A DNA stretch of 64,000 nt, taken from Orientallactaga sibirica (lineage: Eukaryota > Chordata > Mammalia > Rodentia > Dipodidae). Numbering within the stretch: position 1 is the first letter of the stretch; each line of letters starts with the position of its first letter. The stretch spans positions 14,604,001 to 14,668,000 of the forward strand of contig JAEOAD010000040.1 of assembly GCA_036365145.1 (NCBI GenBank). Direction: 5' to 3'. Both the position numbers and the translations under genes were made by a program. The notes under the pieces were generated by a model. The model ran no database searches. It was given only the letters and a program-made list of their open reading frames with translations, and was not told where the DNA came from. Below, piece by piece: positions 51,450 to 61,192 of the stretch.

Positions 51450-51594
51450 GTTTTTGCAAGGTAGGGTCTCACTCTGGTCCAGGCTGACCTGGAATTAACT
51501 ATGTAGTCTCAGGGTGGCCTCGAACTCTCGGCGATCCTCCTACCTCTGCCTCCCGAGTGCTGGGATTAAAGGCGTGCGCCACCACGCCCGGCTT
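51411..51594 (-). mobile_element. B1 SINE with T(38) tail
   Basis: Inverted, very young-looking (GGCGTGCGCCACCACGCCCG). Another ACTGAGCACTTTTAAA follows. Confidence 0.92.
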
Positions 51595-51785
51595 ACTGAG
51601 CACTTTTAAACTGCTGTCCCTGCCTTGCCTGTCCATCCCAACAGAAACCCCAGACCTGGCTATTCCCTCCTAAGGCCTCCTGCCCAGCTGTAGTGCCCTC
51701 CTCTGAAGGATGAAATAAGAAAAATCTTCTCTCAATGACCTTGACGGCTCTGTCCTCACTCAGTCTTCCCTGAGAATGAAGACCT

Positions 51786-51916
51786 TGGAGCTGGAGAGGT
51801 GACTGTCAATAAAGCCCTCGCTGCTCAAGCATGGGGACCTGAGCCCAGAGTCATGGAAATGTTGGGTGGGCACGGCAGCCTGTAAATCCAGTGCACACAC
51901 ACAGCACATGCACAAG
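51786..51916 (+). mobile_element. B3-like SINE
   Basis: GAGCTGGAGAGGTGACTGTC head, CAAGCATGGGGACCTGAGCC, CA-rich end. Confidence 0.6.
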
Positions 51917-51938
51917 ATTTTTTTTTTAGGTGAAGGGT

Positions 51939-52112
51939 GGGCTGGAGAGATGGCTTAGCGGTTCAAGTGTTTGCCTGCAAAGCCAAAGGATCCCGATTCG
52001 ATTCTTCAGGAACCACGTAAACCAGATGCACAAGGAGGGGCATGCATCTGGAGTTCTTTCGCAGTGGCACACCAATTCTCTCTCTGCCTCTTTCTCTCTC
52101 TCAAATAAATAA
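51939..52112 (+). mobile_element. DIP SINE with internal deletion
   Basis: The GGAGGCCCTGG block is missing (CGCAGTGGCACACCAATTC). Confidence 0.84.
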
Positions 52113-52223
52113 ATAAAAAGATGAAGAAGACCTCAGCACAAACACACCCCCTCCTTTGTAGTTCTAGCTGTTACTGCCATCTTTGAACTTCCTTTTAGCA
52201 CATCTGGAATATATAAATAATTA

Positions 52224-52345
52224 GGGGCTGGGAGACGGGGTTGTAACTCAGTGATAAAGCACCTTCCAAGTATGTACAAGATCCTAGGTTTGATTCCCAG
52301 CACCACAAACAACAACAACAATTAATAACAATAACAACAATAATT
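52224..52345 (+). mobile_element. ID-like SINE
   Basis: GGGCTGGGAGACGGGGTTGT, AACTCAGTGATAAAGCACC, TAGGTTTGATTCCCAGCACC, (ACA)n tail. Confidence 0.78.
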
Positions 52346-52769
52346 CTATGAGAATCGCTGCTCTGCGGGAGGTCATGAAGCTGATAGGAACCTGTGGCTC
52401 ATACTATACTGTCATCAGCCTCTGATCTGTTAGTGATGATCCCCAGTCAAGTGTTTCTCAGGGGCCCAACTTACTACAGACAAGGAGCCCAGGTTCAGGG
52501 AGTAATAGTCCACGTGGAAAGTATCATCTCGTGACCAGGTAGAGTCAGGCCATCTGTCTTGTAGCAACAGAGCTACAAGGAGCCAGATCCATTGAGTTTA
52601 CCCAAGGCAACCAGGGCACACCTCTACACTGCAAAGGAACCCTCAGTAAAAAGGACTTCCCTCCCATGTTTGAAAGAAAGGGGGGGGTTGGATTTATTGT
52701 CATTCCAGTTAGACCTTTTCATGAATCAGCTAATCAGGACTTTAAACTATAGTTTAAAATAAGTTCCTA
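52346..52769. other. Unannotated sequence
   Basis: About 420 bp with no recognised content. Confidence 0.5.
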
Positions 52770-53044
52770 GGACGGGAGAGATGGCTTAGCAGTTGAAGTG
52801 TTTGTCTGTGAAGCCTAAGGACCCAGGTTTGATTCCCCAGGACCCAAGTAAGCCAGATGCACAAGGTGGTGTATGCATCTGGAGTTCGTTTGAAGTGGCT
52901 GGGGGCCTGGGGCCCATTCCTCCCTCTCCCTCTCCCTCTCCCCTCCCTCCCTCCTCCCTCCCCCCTCCCTCCCTCCCTCCCTCCCTCTCTCTCTCTTCTC
53001 CATTCTTCCCATTTCTCTCTCAAATAAATTACTAAAATAAAACA
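52770..53044 (+). mobile_element. DIP SINE with CCT-rich expansion
   Basis: The (TC)n has become an 85-bp (CCCT)n/(CCTC)n block at 52918-53000. The 175-residue minus frame across it is an artefact. Confidence 0.86.
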
Positions 53045-53380
53045 AGTTTCCAGTTTATAAGAAAGTCCTATCAGACCCTTCATAATTATTCTAAACACAA
53101 TGACTTGGGAATGAAATGTAATAAACGTTTGGGGAAGGAAGATAATGCATGAAGGAGAGAAAAAATGTAAATGAGCAAAATGGTCTTTTCCAGCCCCAAA
53201 ATGGTATTGTTGTATCCAAGACAAAACAAACAAAACAAAATGGAGTTTCCACTGAGAGAGCAACCCCCACCCCACACACACACAGTTTGAAGAAGCTGAG
53301 AGTAGGGTCTGGCAGGGGACAGGAACAAGATGGTGGCGGAGGGACTCAGTAGAAGCCAGTCTAGGCTGCCTGAAGCCCTT
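53045..53380. other. Unannotated, possible LINE-1 5' UTR at right edge
   Basis: The right end (53313-53380) contains AACAAGATGGTGGCGG, a YY1-like motif of the kind found at LINE-1 5' ends. The rest is unrecognised. Confidence 0.35.
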
Positions 53381-53505
53381 TCTGCTGACTCCAGCAGATC
53401 AGAGATCACAACAGGACCACACCTGGAGGGATGCAGTGTGATACGTGGGCTACCAAATTTAGGGACCACTGGCTCCCAACTCAGCCAGCGTCCCCTGGGT
53501 TAAGG
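53381..53505 (+). repeat. Dispersed duplicate, copy 1
   Basis: TCTGCTGACTCCAGCAGATC to CCCCTGGGTTAAGG, repeated at 54603-54719. This copy ends inside a SINE at a shared GGTTAAGG. Confidence 0.9.
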
Positions 53506-53605
53506 CATTTGCCTTCAAAGCCTAAGGACCCAGGTTCAACTCCCCAGAACCTACGTAAGCCAGATGCACAAAGTGGCACATGCATCTAGAGTTCATTTGC
53601 AGAGG

Positions 53606-53656
<51 letters not shown>

Positions 53657-53672
53657 ATATATATACACACAC

Positions 53673-53747
<75 letters not shown>

Positions 53748-53845
53748 TATATACACACACACACATATATATAGATAGATAAATAGATATAGATATATAG
53801 ATAGATAGATATCTTCCTCCCTCTCAAATAAATAAAATTATTTTT
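53498..53845 (+). mobile_element. DIP SINE missing its head, with long microsatellite
   Basis: Starts at GGTTAAGGCATTTGCC, so about the first 20 bp are replaced by the duplicate sequence. Core is normal; the pyrimidine stretch is hugely expanded. Confidence 0.86.
53609..53815 (+). repeat. Compound microsatellite inside a SINE
   Basis: (TC)n at 53609-53655, (ACATAT)n at about 53670-53742, (TA)n/(CA)n, then (GATA)n to 53812. Confidence 0.95.
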
Positions 53846-53859
53846 AAAAAGGTGAAGAG

Positions 53860-54088
53860 GGGACTGGAGAGATGACTTAGTGGTTAAGGTGCTTGCCTGT
53901 AAAGCCTAAGGACCCAAGTTCAATTCTCCAGGTCCCACGTAAGCCAGATGCACATGGTGGCACATGCATCTGGAGTTCGTTTGCAGTGGCTAGAGGCCCT
54001 GGCGTGCCCATTCTCAGTCTCTCTCCCTCTCCTTCTCTCTCCCCTTCTCTCTGTCTCTAATAAATAAATAAATAAAAATAAAATCTTT
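53860..54088 (+). mobile_element. DIP SINE with perfect 14-bp TSD
   Basis: AAAAAGGTGAAGAG at 53846-53859 and 54089-54102. Confidence 0.9.
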
Positions 54089-54102
54089 AAAAAGGTGAAG
54101 AG

Positions 54103-54259
54103 TGGGCTGGAGGGATGGCTTATGGGTTAAGGCGTTTGCCTGCAAAGCCAAAGGACCCAGGTTCGATTCCCCAGGACCCATGGAAGCCAGATGCACAAGG
54201 TGGCACGTGCAACTGGAGTTCGTTTGCAGTGGCTAGAGGTCCCGGCGCCCCCATTCTCT

Positions 54260-54309
<50 letters not shown>

Positions 54310-54317
54310 TAAAACTT
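54103..54317 (+). mobile_element. DIP SINE at the same target
   Basis: AAAAAGGTGAAGAG again at 54318-54331, the third copy of the target. Confidence 0.9.
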
Positions 54318-54602
54318 AAAAAGGTGAAGAGCAAATGTCAGATGTCTACCAAAAACTTCCCAGGCATTCACTGTTAGGATTGTTGTCTGTTTCTTTTTTG
54401 TTTGTTTGTTTGAACCCCTGAGAGGACGTTCATTGTTTCACTCACGTTCATGAGCAGAAGCTCTGGGGATCAACAGTGAGTTCAGCTTCAACATATTGAT
54501 TATTTTTTTCTCAGCCTGGGGCACGGAAACTCCCCTGTCATTCTGTAGTCTGTGGATGGGTGAGTCTGCAACAAATATTTAAATAGCTTTTACAGAGGCT
54601 TG

Positions 54603-54719
54603 TCTGCTGACTCCAGCAGATCAGAGATCACAACAGGACCACACCTGGAGGGATGCATGGTGGGCGCAAATTTAGGGACCACTGGCTCCCAACTCAGCCA
54701 GCGTCCCCTGGGTTAAGGG
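54603..54719 (+). repeat. Dispersed duplicate, copy 2
   Basis: Matches 53381-53505 with one short replaced patch (GATGCATGGTGGGCGCAAAT). Confidence 0.9.
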
Positions 54720-55033
54720 CTATGACTTAACAACTAATAATGCTGGGGCAAATCCTGGCTCTGTCAGCGCATGCTCAGAGGAGACAGACAGCCACAGGCG
54801 TGCTGATCAGCGGTGCACGGGTCCACTGGATAAGGGGAAGGGCAGGTAGTGAGTCGGCCTCATCGCTCTTTGGGATTGCAATACTCTTTCCTTCCGCGCC
54901 TGAAAAGAAACCCTCCAAAGCGCAACTCCCACGCTTTTCTTTTCTCCTGGCCTGTTGGAAAACTCTTCTGTACATGCTCTGATGGTACCTTAAATTGTCT
55001 GCTATGCTGCTACATTTAATAAAATTTGTAGCT
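54720..55033. other. Unannotated sequence
   Basis: About 310 bp, nothing recognised. Confidence 0.5.
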
Positions 55034-55228
55034 GGGGCCTGGAGGGATGGCTTACAGGTTAAGACACTTGCCTGCAAAGCCAAAGGACCTAGGTTCCATT
55101 CCCTGAAACCCACATAAGCCAGATGCATAAGGTAGCGCATGCATCTGGAGTTCATTTACGGTGACTGAAAGTCCTGGCGTACCCATTCTTTCTATCTCTG
55201 AAATAAATAAAAATAAATTTAAAAAAAT
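55034..55228 (+). mobile_element. DIP SINE
   Basis: GGGGCCTGGAGGGATGGCTT head, short (TC). AAATTTGTAGC / AAAATTGTAGC flanks. Confidence 0.85.
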
Positions 55229-55232
55229 TGTA

Positions 55233-55400
55233 GCCAGGCATGGTGGCACACACCTTTAATCCCAGCACTCGGGAGGCAGAGATAAGAGGATCATAGAGAG
55301 TTCAAGGCCACCATGAGACTGCATAGTGAATTCCAGGTCAGCCTGGGCTAGAAAGTGAGACCCTACCTTAAAAAACAAAAAACAAACAAAAAAAAAAAAG
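55233..55400 (+). mobile_element. B1 SINE
   Basis: GCCAGGCATGGTGGCACACA directly after the previous SINE's TSD. Confidence 0.88.
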
Positions 55401-55612
55401 GTGGTGGTGCTGTAGAGATGGCTCAATGGTTAAAGGTGCTTGCCTGTAAAGTCTGCCAGCCTGAGTTCAATTCCCCAGTACTCATGTAAAGCCAGGTGCA
55501 CAAAGTAGCATGTGTGGAGTTTATTTGCAGCAGAAAGAGGTTCTGGCATCTGGCATGTCCATAATCTATCTATCTCTATCTATCTCTATTCTCTCTCTCT
55601 CTCTCTCTCTCC
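55401..55612 (+). mobile_element. B2-superfamily SINE, divergent
   Basis: GTGGTGCTGTAGAGATGGCT head, AAGTCTGCCAGCCTGAGTTC, (ATCT)n/(TC)n, no AATAAA tail. Confidence 0.72.
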
Positions 55613-56339
55613 TGGGTCCACAGAAAGCAAGGCTGCCCCAGCCTCAGTTGTCCACTGTCAACTCTGCCGACTTGTCTCCTTTGGTCACAGAAACTGCAGG
55701 CTCATCACACAGCACCTGACACTCTGCTGTTTGCTTTTTGTTTTCCAGGGAAGGCCTTTGTCTGTTCCCCACTGCTCTGTGACATAATGAGCCCCTCACG
55801 TCATGAGCTGGTTGGAAGGAAGTCGGCCTGCTGCCTCACTCAGGCGGAAGCATTTTAGTGAGGCTAAACAAGGAGTCTGTTCTACAATAAGTGTTTGTGG
55901 AGCGAATTAATTAAAAACTGACTTTATGGCGCTGATATTGCATCATGCATTCTTGCATTTTCTTCATTTAGGGAGCTGAGAAAGGATGTGTAGTCATCTC
56001 AGGGTACCGAAAGGCATCTCTACTGTTCTGTGTGTCACCTGATCCCACGGGCAGCCCCGTGGGAGAGCGGCCTGGACAAAAGAGGAAGCATGACAGGACA
56101 AGACAGCTCTCCTTTATTCACAAAGCGGCTTAATCCTAACCCAGCCGAAAACTTGGCCTGACCAACCCATTTACAGCTCAAGCACCAAGCAGAGAAGACT
56201 AGACCAGATTCTGCTTGGAGCAGTGGGTCAGCATGAGATTCAGAATAGACAGGAGACACATGCTTCGGAGGGAAGTCATTAGTACCCATGAATAATGATA
56301 GCATAAAGTACCATCTGCCAGTCTTTTCACAATTGCAAT
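55613..56339. other. Unannotated sequence
   Basis: About 730 bp with no recognised repeat. The 114-residue minus frame 56035-56379 runs into the LTR and has no known motif. Confidence 0.5.
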
Positions 56340-56540
56340 GAGAGCCCCCTTGCTGTTCTTTCTGCTTCCTTCCAGGCAATGGGACGCTGGCTTCCTGCTC
56401 TGCCCCACCATGCCTTCCTTGCCAGGGTGAACTCTACCTTCGGGAACTGTACACCAGATTAAACCCTCTTCCTTTCATAAATTGCTTCTGGTTGGGTATT
56501 TTGTCCCAGCAGCAAGAAACGAACTGATACAGAAAACTAA
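56340..56540 (+). mobile_element. MaLR LTR 3' half, upstream of MaLR internal sequence
   Basis: TGCTTCCTTCCAGGCAATGG, ATTGCTTCTGGTTGGGTATT, TTTGTCCCAGCAGCAAGAAA and the end ACTGATACA, immediately followed by internal sequence. This is the 5' LTR of a relic. Confidence 0.7.
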
Positions 56541-56976
56541 CCGTGAGGAGCGTGGCGGTTACTGTGATGACCCCGACCATGTGGTTCTTGGGTCTTTGGG
56601 ATCGGGTTTGCAGGTGGAATATAAGGGACTCGGAACTCTGGACTATAGAAGCTTTACAATGTTATAAATAGAACACCATGGGCCATTCTGATGAGAGTTT
56701 GGAAGATCCTAGAGAAATAGGGATGGTGAAGCCTTGGCTTACGATGTTTCAGAAGGGAACAGGGGCTCTGTCAGAAACTAGGTTAGAAGCCGGATGTGCT
56801 ATTCTGGCCAAGAATCTGGCTGCATTCTGCCCATGTCTTGAGAGCTGGGGCCATGTTGAATTTTAAAGTAATGGGCTAATGTGTTTGGCAGAGTAAATTT
56901 CAAGGCAGAATAGAATTGAGTCGGCCATGTGCCTTCTCCTAACTGGTCTTATTGAAATCTATAATGAAGGAGAGCA

Positions 56977-57190
56977 GGGGCTGGAGAGATGGCTCAGTGG
57001 TTAAGCTGCTTGCCTGTAAAGTATGACAACCTGAGTTCAATTTCCCAGTACCTATGTAAAGCCAGATGCACAAAGTGGCACATGCATCTGGCATCCATTT
57101 GCAGTGGCTAGAGACCCTGGCAAGCCCATTCTCTCTGTTTCTTTTCTATCTCTCTCTCTCTATGCTTGCAAATAAATAACTAAAAATATT
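56977..57190 (+). mobile_element. DIP SINE in MaLR relic
   Basis: GGGGCTGGAGAGATGGCTCA head, CTATGCTTGCAAATAAATAA tail. Confidence 0.86.
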
Positions 57191-57194
57191 TTAA

Positions 57195-57337
57195 GGCTGG
57201 AAAGTTGGCTCAGCAGTTAAGGTACTTAACTGCAAAACCTAACAACCCAAATTCAATCCCCAGTACCCACATAAAGCCAGATGCACAAAGTGCACCTGGA
57301 GTTCATTTGCAGGGGCTAGAGGCCCTGAAATGCCAAT

Positions 57338-57418
<81 letters not shown>

Positions 57419-57458
57419 ATTTGCAAATAAATACAAATTTTTTAAAATTTAAAAGAAA
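57195..57458 (+). mobile_element. DIP SINE with long (TC)n
   Basis: GGCTGGAAAGTTGGCTCAGC head, (TC)n at 57341-57420. GAGAGCAG before the pair and GTAGAGCAG after it. Confidence 0.85.
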
Positions 57459-58201
57459 GAAAAAGACAAAAATGTAGAGCAGAAAGATATGAAAAATCTG
57501 AAGTTTGACATGGAAAAAAATGTGAGAAAACTTTTAAAAAGTTGTGGGCACAGAGCTATAGTCATTTCATCTGCAGTTGTTAAAGGCGCTGTCACCATTA
57601 AAGGGACACCTACTGCTTGGTACTGAGACAATAGGAAGGATATTCTGAATGGTTAAGACCCATTGAAAGCTCTAGCTAGTGAGAGTGTGAATTCTTTGGA
57701 AAGGAAAAGGCTTGAAGGGAGAATGCAAGAGTGCCCTGTTCCTCAAGGTCATAGGCTACTTCAACAGCGATCCATGGGTAGCGAGACTTCGCCTGGAGCT
57801 GGTAGAATCTGGCAGCGATGTCTGCGTGGCAATGTTCCTGGAGACTTGAAAAAAAAAAAAAAAAAGACTGCTGGAGGGGGTCGTGGAGTATCTCACCACA
57901 GTTCCAGAGAGCTGCCGAAGCTAAATGATGGGAGGTGCTCTTGTCACTCCTGAATAGGGGACTTTGAGATCAGGCAGGTGATCCCTAAGTGACAGCGGAG
58001 CTCCAGGGATGTCAGAGATGCCAGGACCAAGGGACATCAGCAGCAGGCTCCGCCCGGATCTAGCAGCGGTAGCACAGCTGGAAGGGTGGGTGGAGCTACC
58101 CAAGATCTGAAGACCAGAGAATCTCATCAGGAGTCCCAGATAACCTACAGGATTTGATATTTGCCTGCTTGGTTTGGGTCTTGTTTTGATCTAATCTTTT
58201 T

Positions 58202-58309
58202 TTTTTTTTACATTTTAAAATATATATTCTTTATTTATTTATTTATGTGAGAAAAAGAGGCAGAGAGAAAGAGAGAGAGAGAGAAAGAATGGGCACGCCA
58301 GGGCCTCGA
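58202..58309 (-). mobile_element. DIP SINE, 5'-truncated
   Basis: Inverted tail and GA stretch up to GCCAGGGCCTCG only. GATCTA occurs on both sides, so this is a truncated insertion rather than a later deletion. Confidence 0.82.
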
Positions 58310-58410
58310 TCTAGGAATGTGTTTTTAAAATAGGGTTTGGTAAAGCAACTGATGGTAGCGAGGTTTTATTTGTTGCATATTTTGACCTAAAAAAAAATAA
58401 ATAAATTTTA

Positions 58411-58572
58411 AGCCAGGCATGGCAACACACACCTTTAATCCCAGCACTTGGGAGGCAGAGGTAGGAGGATCACCATGAGTTCAAGACCAGCCTGAGGCTA
58501 CATAGTGAATTCCAAGTCAGCCTGGGCCAGAGTGAGACCCTACCTTGAAAAAGACCAAAAAAAAAAAAAAAG
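58411..58572 (+). mobile_element. B1 SINE in MaLR relic
   Basis: AGCCAGGCATGGCAACACAC start, full body. Confidence 0.87.
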
Positions 58573-58816
58573 ATGACAAGAAATTCCAATTAGCCTATAA
58601 GCCATAGTCAGAGGACAACTAGTTTCCTTGTCATGAGACCATGCCTTCTGAGTGCCCCCTTTGCTTTACATATAAACAAAAATGTGGGGGATGGAAATAT
58701 TCCCCATGTATGTGAATATAGCTCAGAGACTACACTCTTTATTCTCTGGGATACATATGGTGGGCATTAATGTCACTGGGTGGGACAGAATATAATAATC
58801 TGATTAAGACCATACG

Positions 58817-59045
58817 TTTTTTTATTTCTTTTTAATATATATTTTATTTATTTATTTGAGAGAGAGAGAAAGAGAAAAAGAGAGAGAGAGAGAATGGGTG
58901 CACCAGGGCCTCCAGCCACTGCAAACGAACTCCAGACGCATGTGCCACCCTGTGCACCTGGCTTACATGGGTCCTGGAGAATCAAACTGGGATCCTTTGG
59001 TTTTGTAGGCAAACGCCTTAACCGCTAAGCCATCTTTCCAGCCCT
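58817..59045 (-). mobile_element. DIP SINE
   Basis: Inverted; marks the right end of recognisable MaLR internal sequence. Confidence 0.87.
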
Positions 59046-59533
59046 TTGCACGTGTTTGTTTTTTTTTTTTTCCACAAATAACTTAGCTGTGTGGTAAGGG
59101 GGTGAAAATAGTGTGTCTGTAACAGACGCAGTCTACCGATTCATCCACCACTGTGTGGTTGGATTTAATCCTCATATTTGGAGTCCGAGGTAACGAAGCA
59201 TTTCCATCACATTTCCCAGAGGATAGTGCCTGGTTTATGATGGATTCAAGTCCCCTAGGCCATTTTACTAAGTTGCTTTTCATGGAGGGCACCACTATGA
59301 AAATCATAATGCCCATTGGACTACAACCGTTTTATTATATCCTGATAAGAAATCGTTCTGTGTTTGTGCAGAATAATTCCTCAGGCAGACTCGTCCATCT
59401 CTTGTCTTGTCGACGTAAAATAAACTACTTCTGCACGCTGGTGCTGCTTGCTGCCCGGTAGCTCCTGCTTTCCTCATGGCTCATGGTCATGGTAACGACA
59501 ATGTATTCATATATTTGGATCCCCCAGTCCTGT
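59046..59533. other. Unannotated sequence
   Basis: Could be the rest of the MaLR relic or flanking DNA. The 102-residue frame 59153-59461 has no recognised motif. Confidence 0.45.
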
Positions 59534-59736
59534 TGCTGGAGATGGCTTTGTGGTTAAGGTGCTTGCCATCAAAGCCAACAGACCCAAGTTCTGTTCCTTA
59601 ATACCTAAGTAAAGCCAGATGCACAAGGTGGCATATGTGTCTGAAGTTTACTTGCAGTGGCTGGAGGCCCTGGTACGCCTTTCTTTCTGTCTTTCCCTCT
59701 CTCAAATAAATAAATAAATACATAAAATAAACTTTT
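59534..59736 (+). mobile_element. DIP SINE
   Basis: Head worn (TGCTGGAGATGGCTTTGTGG), B box GTTCTGTTCC, AAATAAATAAA tail. Confidence 0.8.
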
Positions 59737-59958
59737 AAGGCTGGAGAAATGGCTTAGTGGTTAAGGCACATGCCTATGAAGGCTAAGGACTCCAGTTCAA
59801 TTCTCTGGGTCCCACATAAACCAGATGCACAAGGTAGTACGTGCATCTGGAGTTCATTTGCAGTTGCTAGAGGCCCTGGCATGACGTTCTCTGTCTCTAT
59901 CTGCCTCTCTCCCTCTTTTTCTCTCTCTCTCAAATAAATTAATAAAAAATGTTTTTTA
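59737..59958 (+). mobile_element. DIP SINE
   Basis: GGCTGGAGAAATGGCTTAGT abutting the previous tail. Confidence 0.86.
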
Positions 59959-59959
59959 A

Positions 59960-60118
59960 AGCCAGACGTGGTGGCACACGCCTTTAATCCCAGCACGCGG
60001 GAGGCAGAGGTAGGATGATCACTGTGAGTTCAAGGCCACCCGAAGACTACATAGTGAATTTCAGGTCAGCCTGGGCTAGAATGAGACCCTGCCTCAAAAA
60101 AAAAAAAAAAAAATTTAA
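59960..60118 (+). mobile_element. B1 SINE
   Basis: GCCAGACGTGGTGGCACACG at the SINE tail, A(19) tail. Confidence 0.88.
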
Positions 60119-60126
60119 GATGGGAG

Positions 60127-60330
60127 AGCCAGGCATTATGGCCCATGCTTTTAATTCCAGAACTCAGGAGGCAAAGGTAGGAAGATTGCTGTAAGTTCAA
60201 GACCTACCTCTGCCTCCCAAGTGCTGGGATTAAAGGTGTGCGCCACCATGCCCAGCTTTAAGACCAGTCTGGGACTACAGAGTGATTTCTAGGCTAGGGA
60301 GGGCTACAGTGAGATCCTGCCTTGAAAATA
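60127..60330 (+). mobile_element. B1 SINE with an inverted B1 head inside
   Basis: Host B1 60127-60204 and 60257-60330. At 60205-60256 lies the reverse complement of a B1 head (CCTCTGCCTCCCAAGTGCTG to GCGCCACCATGCCCAGC). AAGACC borders both sides of the inverted piece. Confidence 0.85.
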
Positions 60331-60335
60331 GTAAG

Positions 60336-60469
60336 TAGATGATAGATAGAGATAGATAGATAGGTAGATAATATATAGATAGATGACAGATAGATGATAG
60401 ATAGATACATAGATAGATAAATAGGTAGATAATATATAGATAGATGACAGATAGATGATAGATAGATAC

Positions 60470-60560
<91 letters not shown>
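60336..60560 (+). repeat. (GATA)n with 61-bp higher-order repeat
   Basis: The block TAGGTAGATAATATATAGAT...GATACATAGATAGATA appears at 60361 and again at 60422, then pure (GATA)n to 60558. Confidence 0.95.
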
Positions 60561-60669
60561 CAAAGATGGGGATGGCTGTAATGGGTGGGGCCAAGGGATA
60601 TACAGGAAACCTTTATCTCCCATTCAATTTCCCTTTGAACCTAAAAACTGCTTTAGTAGTTTACTCACA

Positions 60670-60795
60670 AAAAAATAAGCCAAGATGATATATGCCTATA
60701 ATAATAGCACTCAGGAGTCTGAGGCAGGAGAATTACAAAGGTTAAGGCCAGCCTGGGATACTCAGAAAGACCCTGTCTTAGACAAACAAAAAGTC
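60670..60795 (+). mobile_element. B1-related SINE, old
   Basis: GCCAAGATGATATATGCCTA, CAGGAGTCTGAGGCAGGAGA, CCTGTCTTAGACAAAC. Confidence 0.62.
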
Positions 60796-60831
60796 AAGTG
60801 AGCAAACATCTGTCAAAGATGAATCCTACCA

Positions 60832-61034
60832 GGGCTGGAGAGATGGCTCAGCAGTTAAGGCGCTGGCCTGCAATGCCTAACAACCCAGGTTCCATTCCCC
60901 AGTACCCACATAAAGCGAGACATACAAAGTGGTCCATGCATCTGAAGTTTGCTTAGAGTGGCAAGAGGTGTGCCTATTCTCTCTTCTCTCTCTCTCTCTC
61001 TTTGCAAATAAATAAATAAGAAAACATTTTTTAA
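60832..61034 (+). mobile_element. DIP SINE
   Basis: Preceded by GAATCCTACC and followed by AGAATCCTAG: probable TSD. Confidence 0.86.
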
Positions 61035-61046
61035 AAATAGAATCCT

Positions 61047-61192
61047 AGCCGGGCATGGTGGCTCACGCCTTTAATCCCAGCACTCAGGAGGCAGAGGTAG
61101 GAAGATTGCCATGAGTTCAAGGCCACCCTGAGACTACATAGTGAATTCCAGGTCAGCCTGAGCTAGAGGGAGACCCTACCTCGAAAAAAAAA
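61047..61192 (+). mobile_element. B1 SINE at the same target
   Basis: AATAGAATCCTA directly before and again after its A tail. Confidence 0.89.

Larger units (their letters stand above)
56541..58815 (+). mobile_element. MaLR-type internal region, relic
   Basis: Landmarks I recall from rodent MaLR internal sequence occur in order: TGTGATGACCCCGACCATGT, GAACTCTGGACTATAGAAGC, GTTAGAAGCCGGATGTGCTA, GAGCTATAGTCATTTCATCT, TACTGCTTGGTACTGAGACA, TGCCTGCTTGGTTTGGGTCT and TCTGATTAAGACCATACG. MaLR elements are non-autonomous and carry no envelope or polymerase genes; none is seen. Four later SINEs sit inside. No clear 3' LTR follows. Confidence 0.65.

Noticed and set aside
52754..53281. 175-residue minus-strand frame
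   Set aside because: Crosses a DIP SINE and a CCT-rich tract; no domain and no plausible start context.
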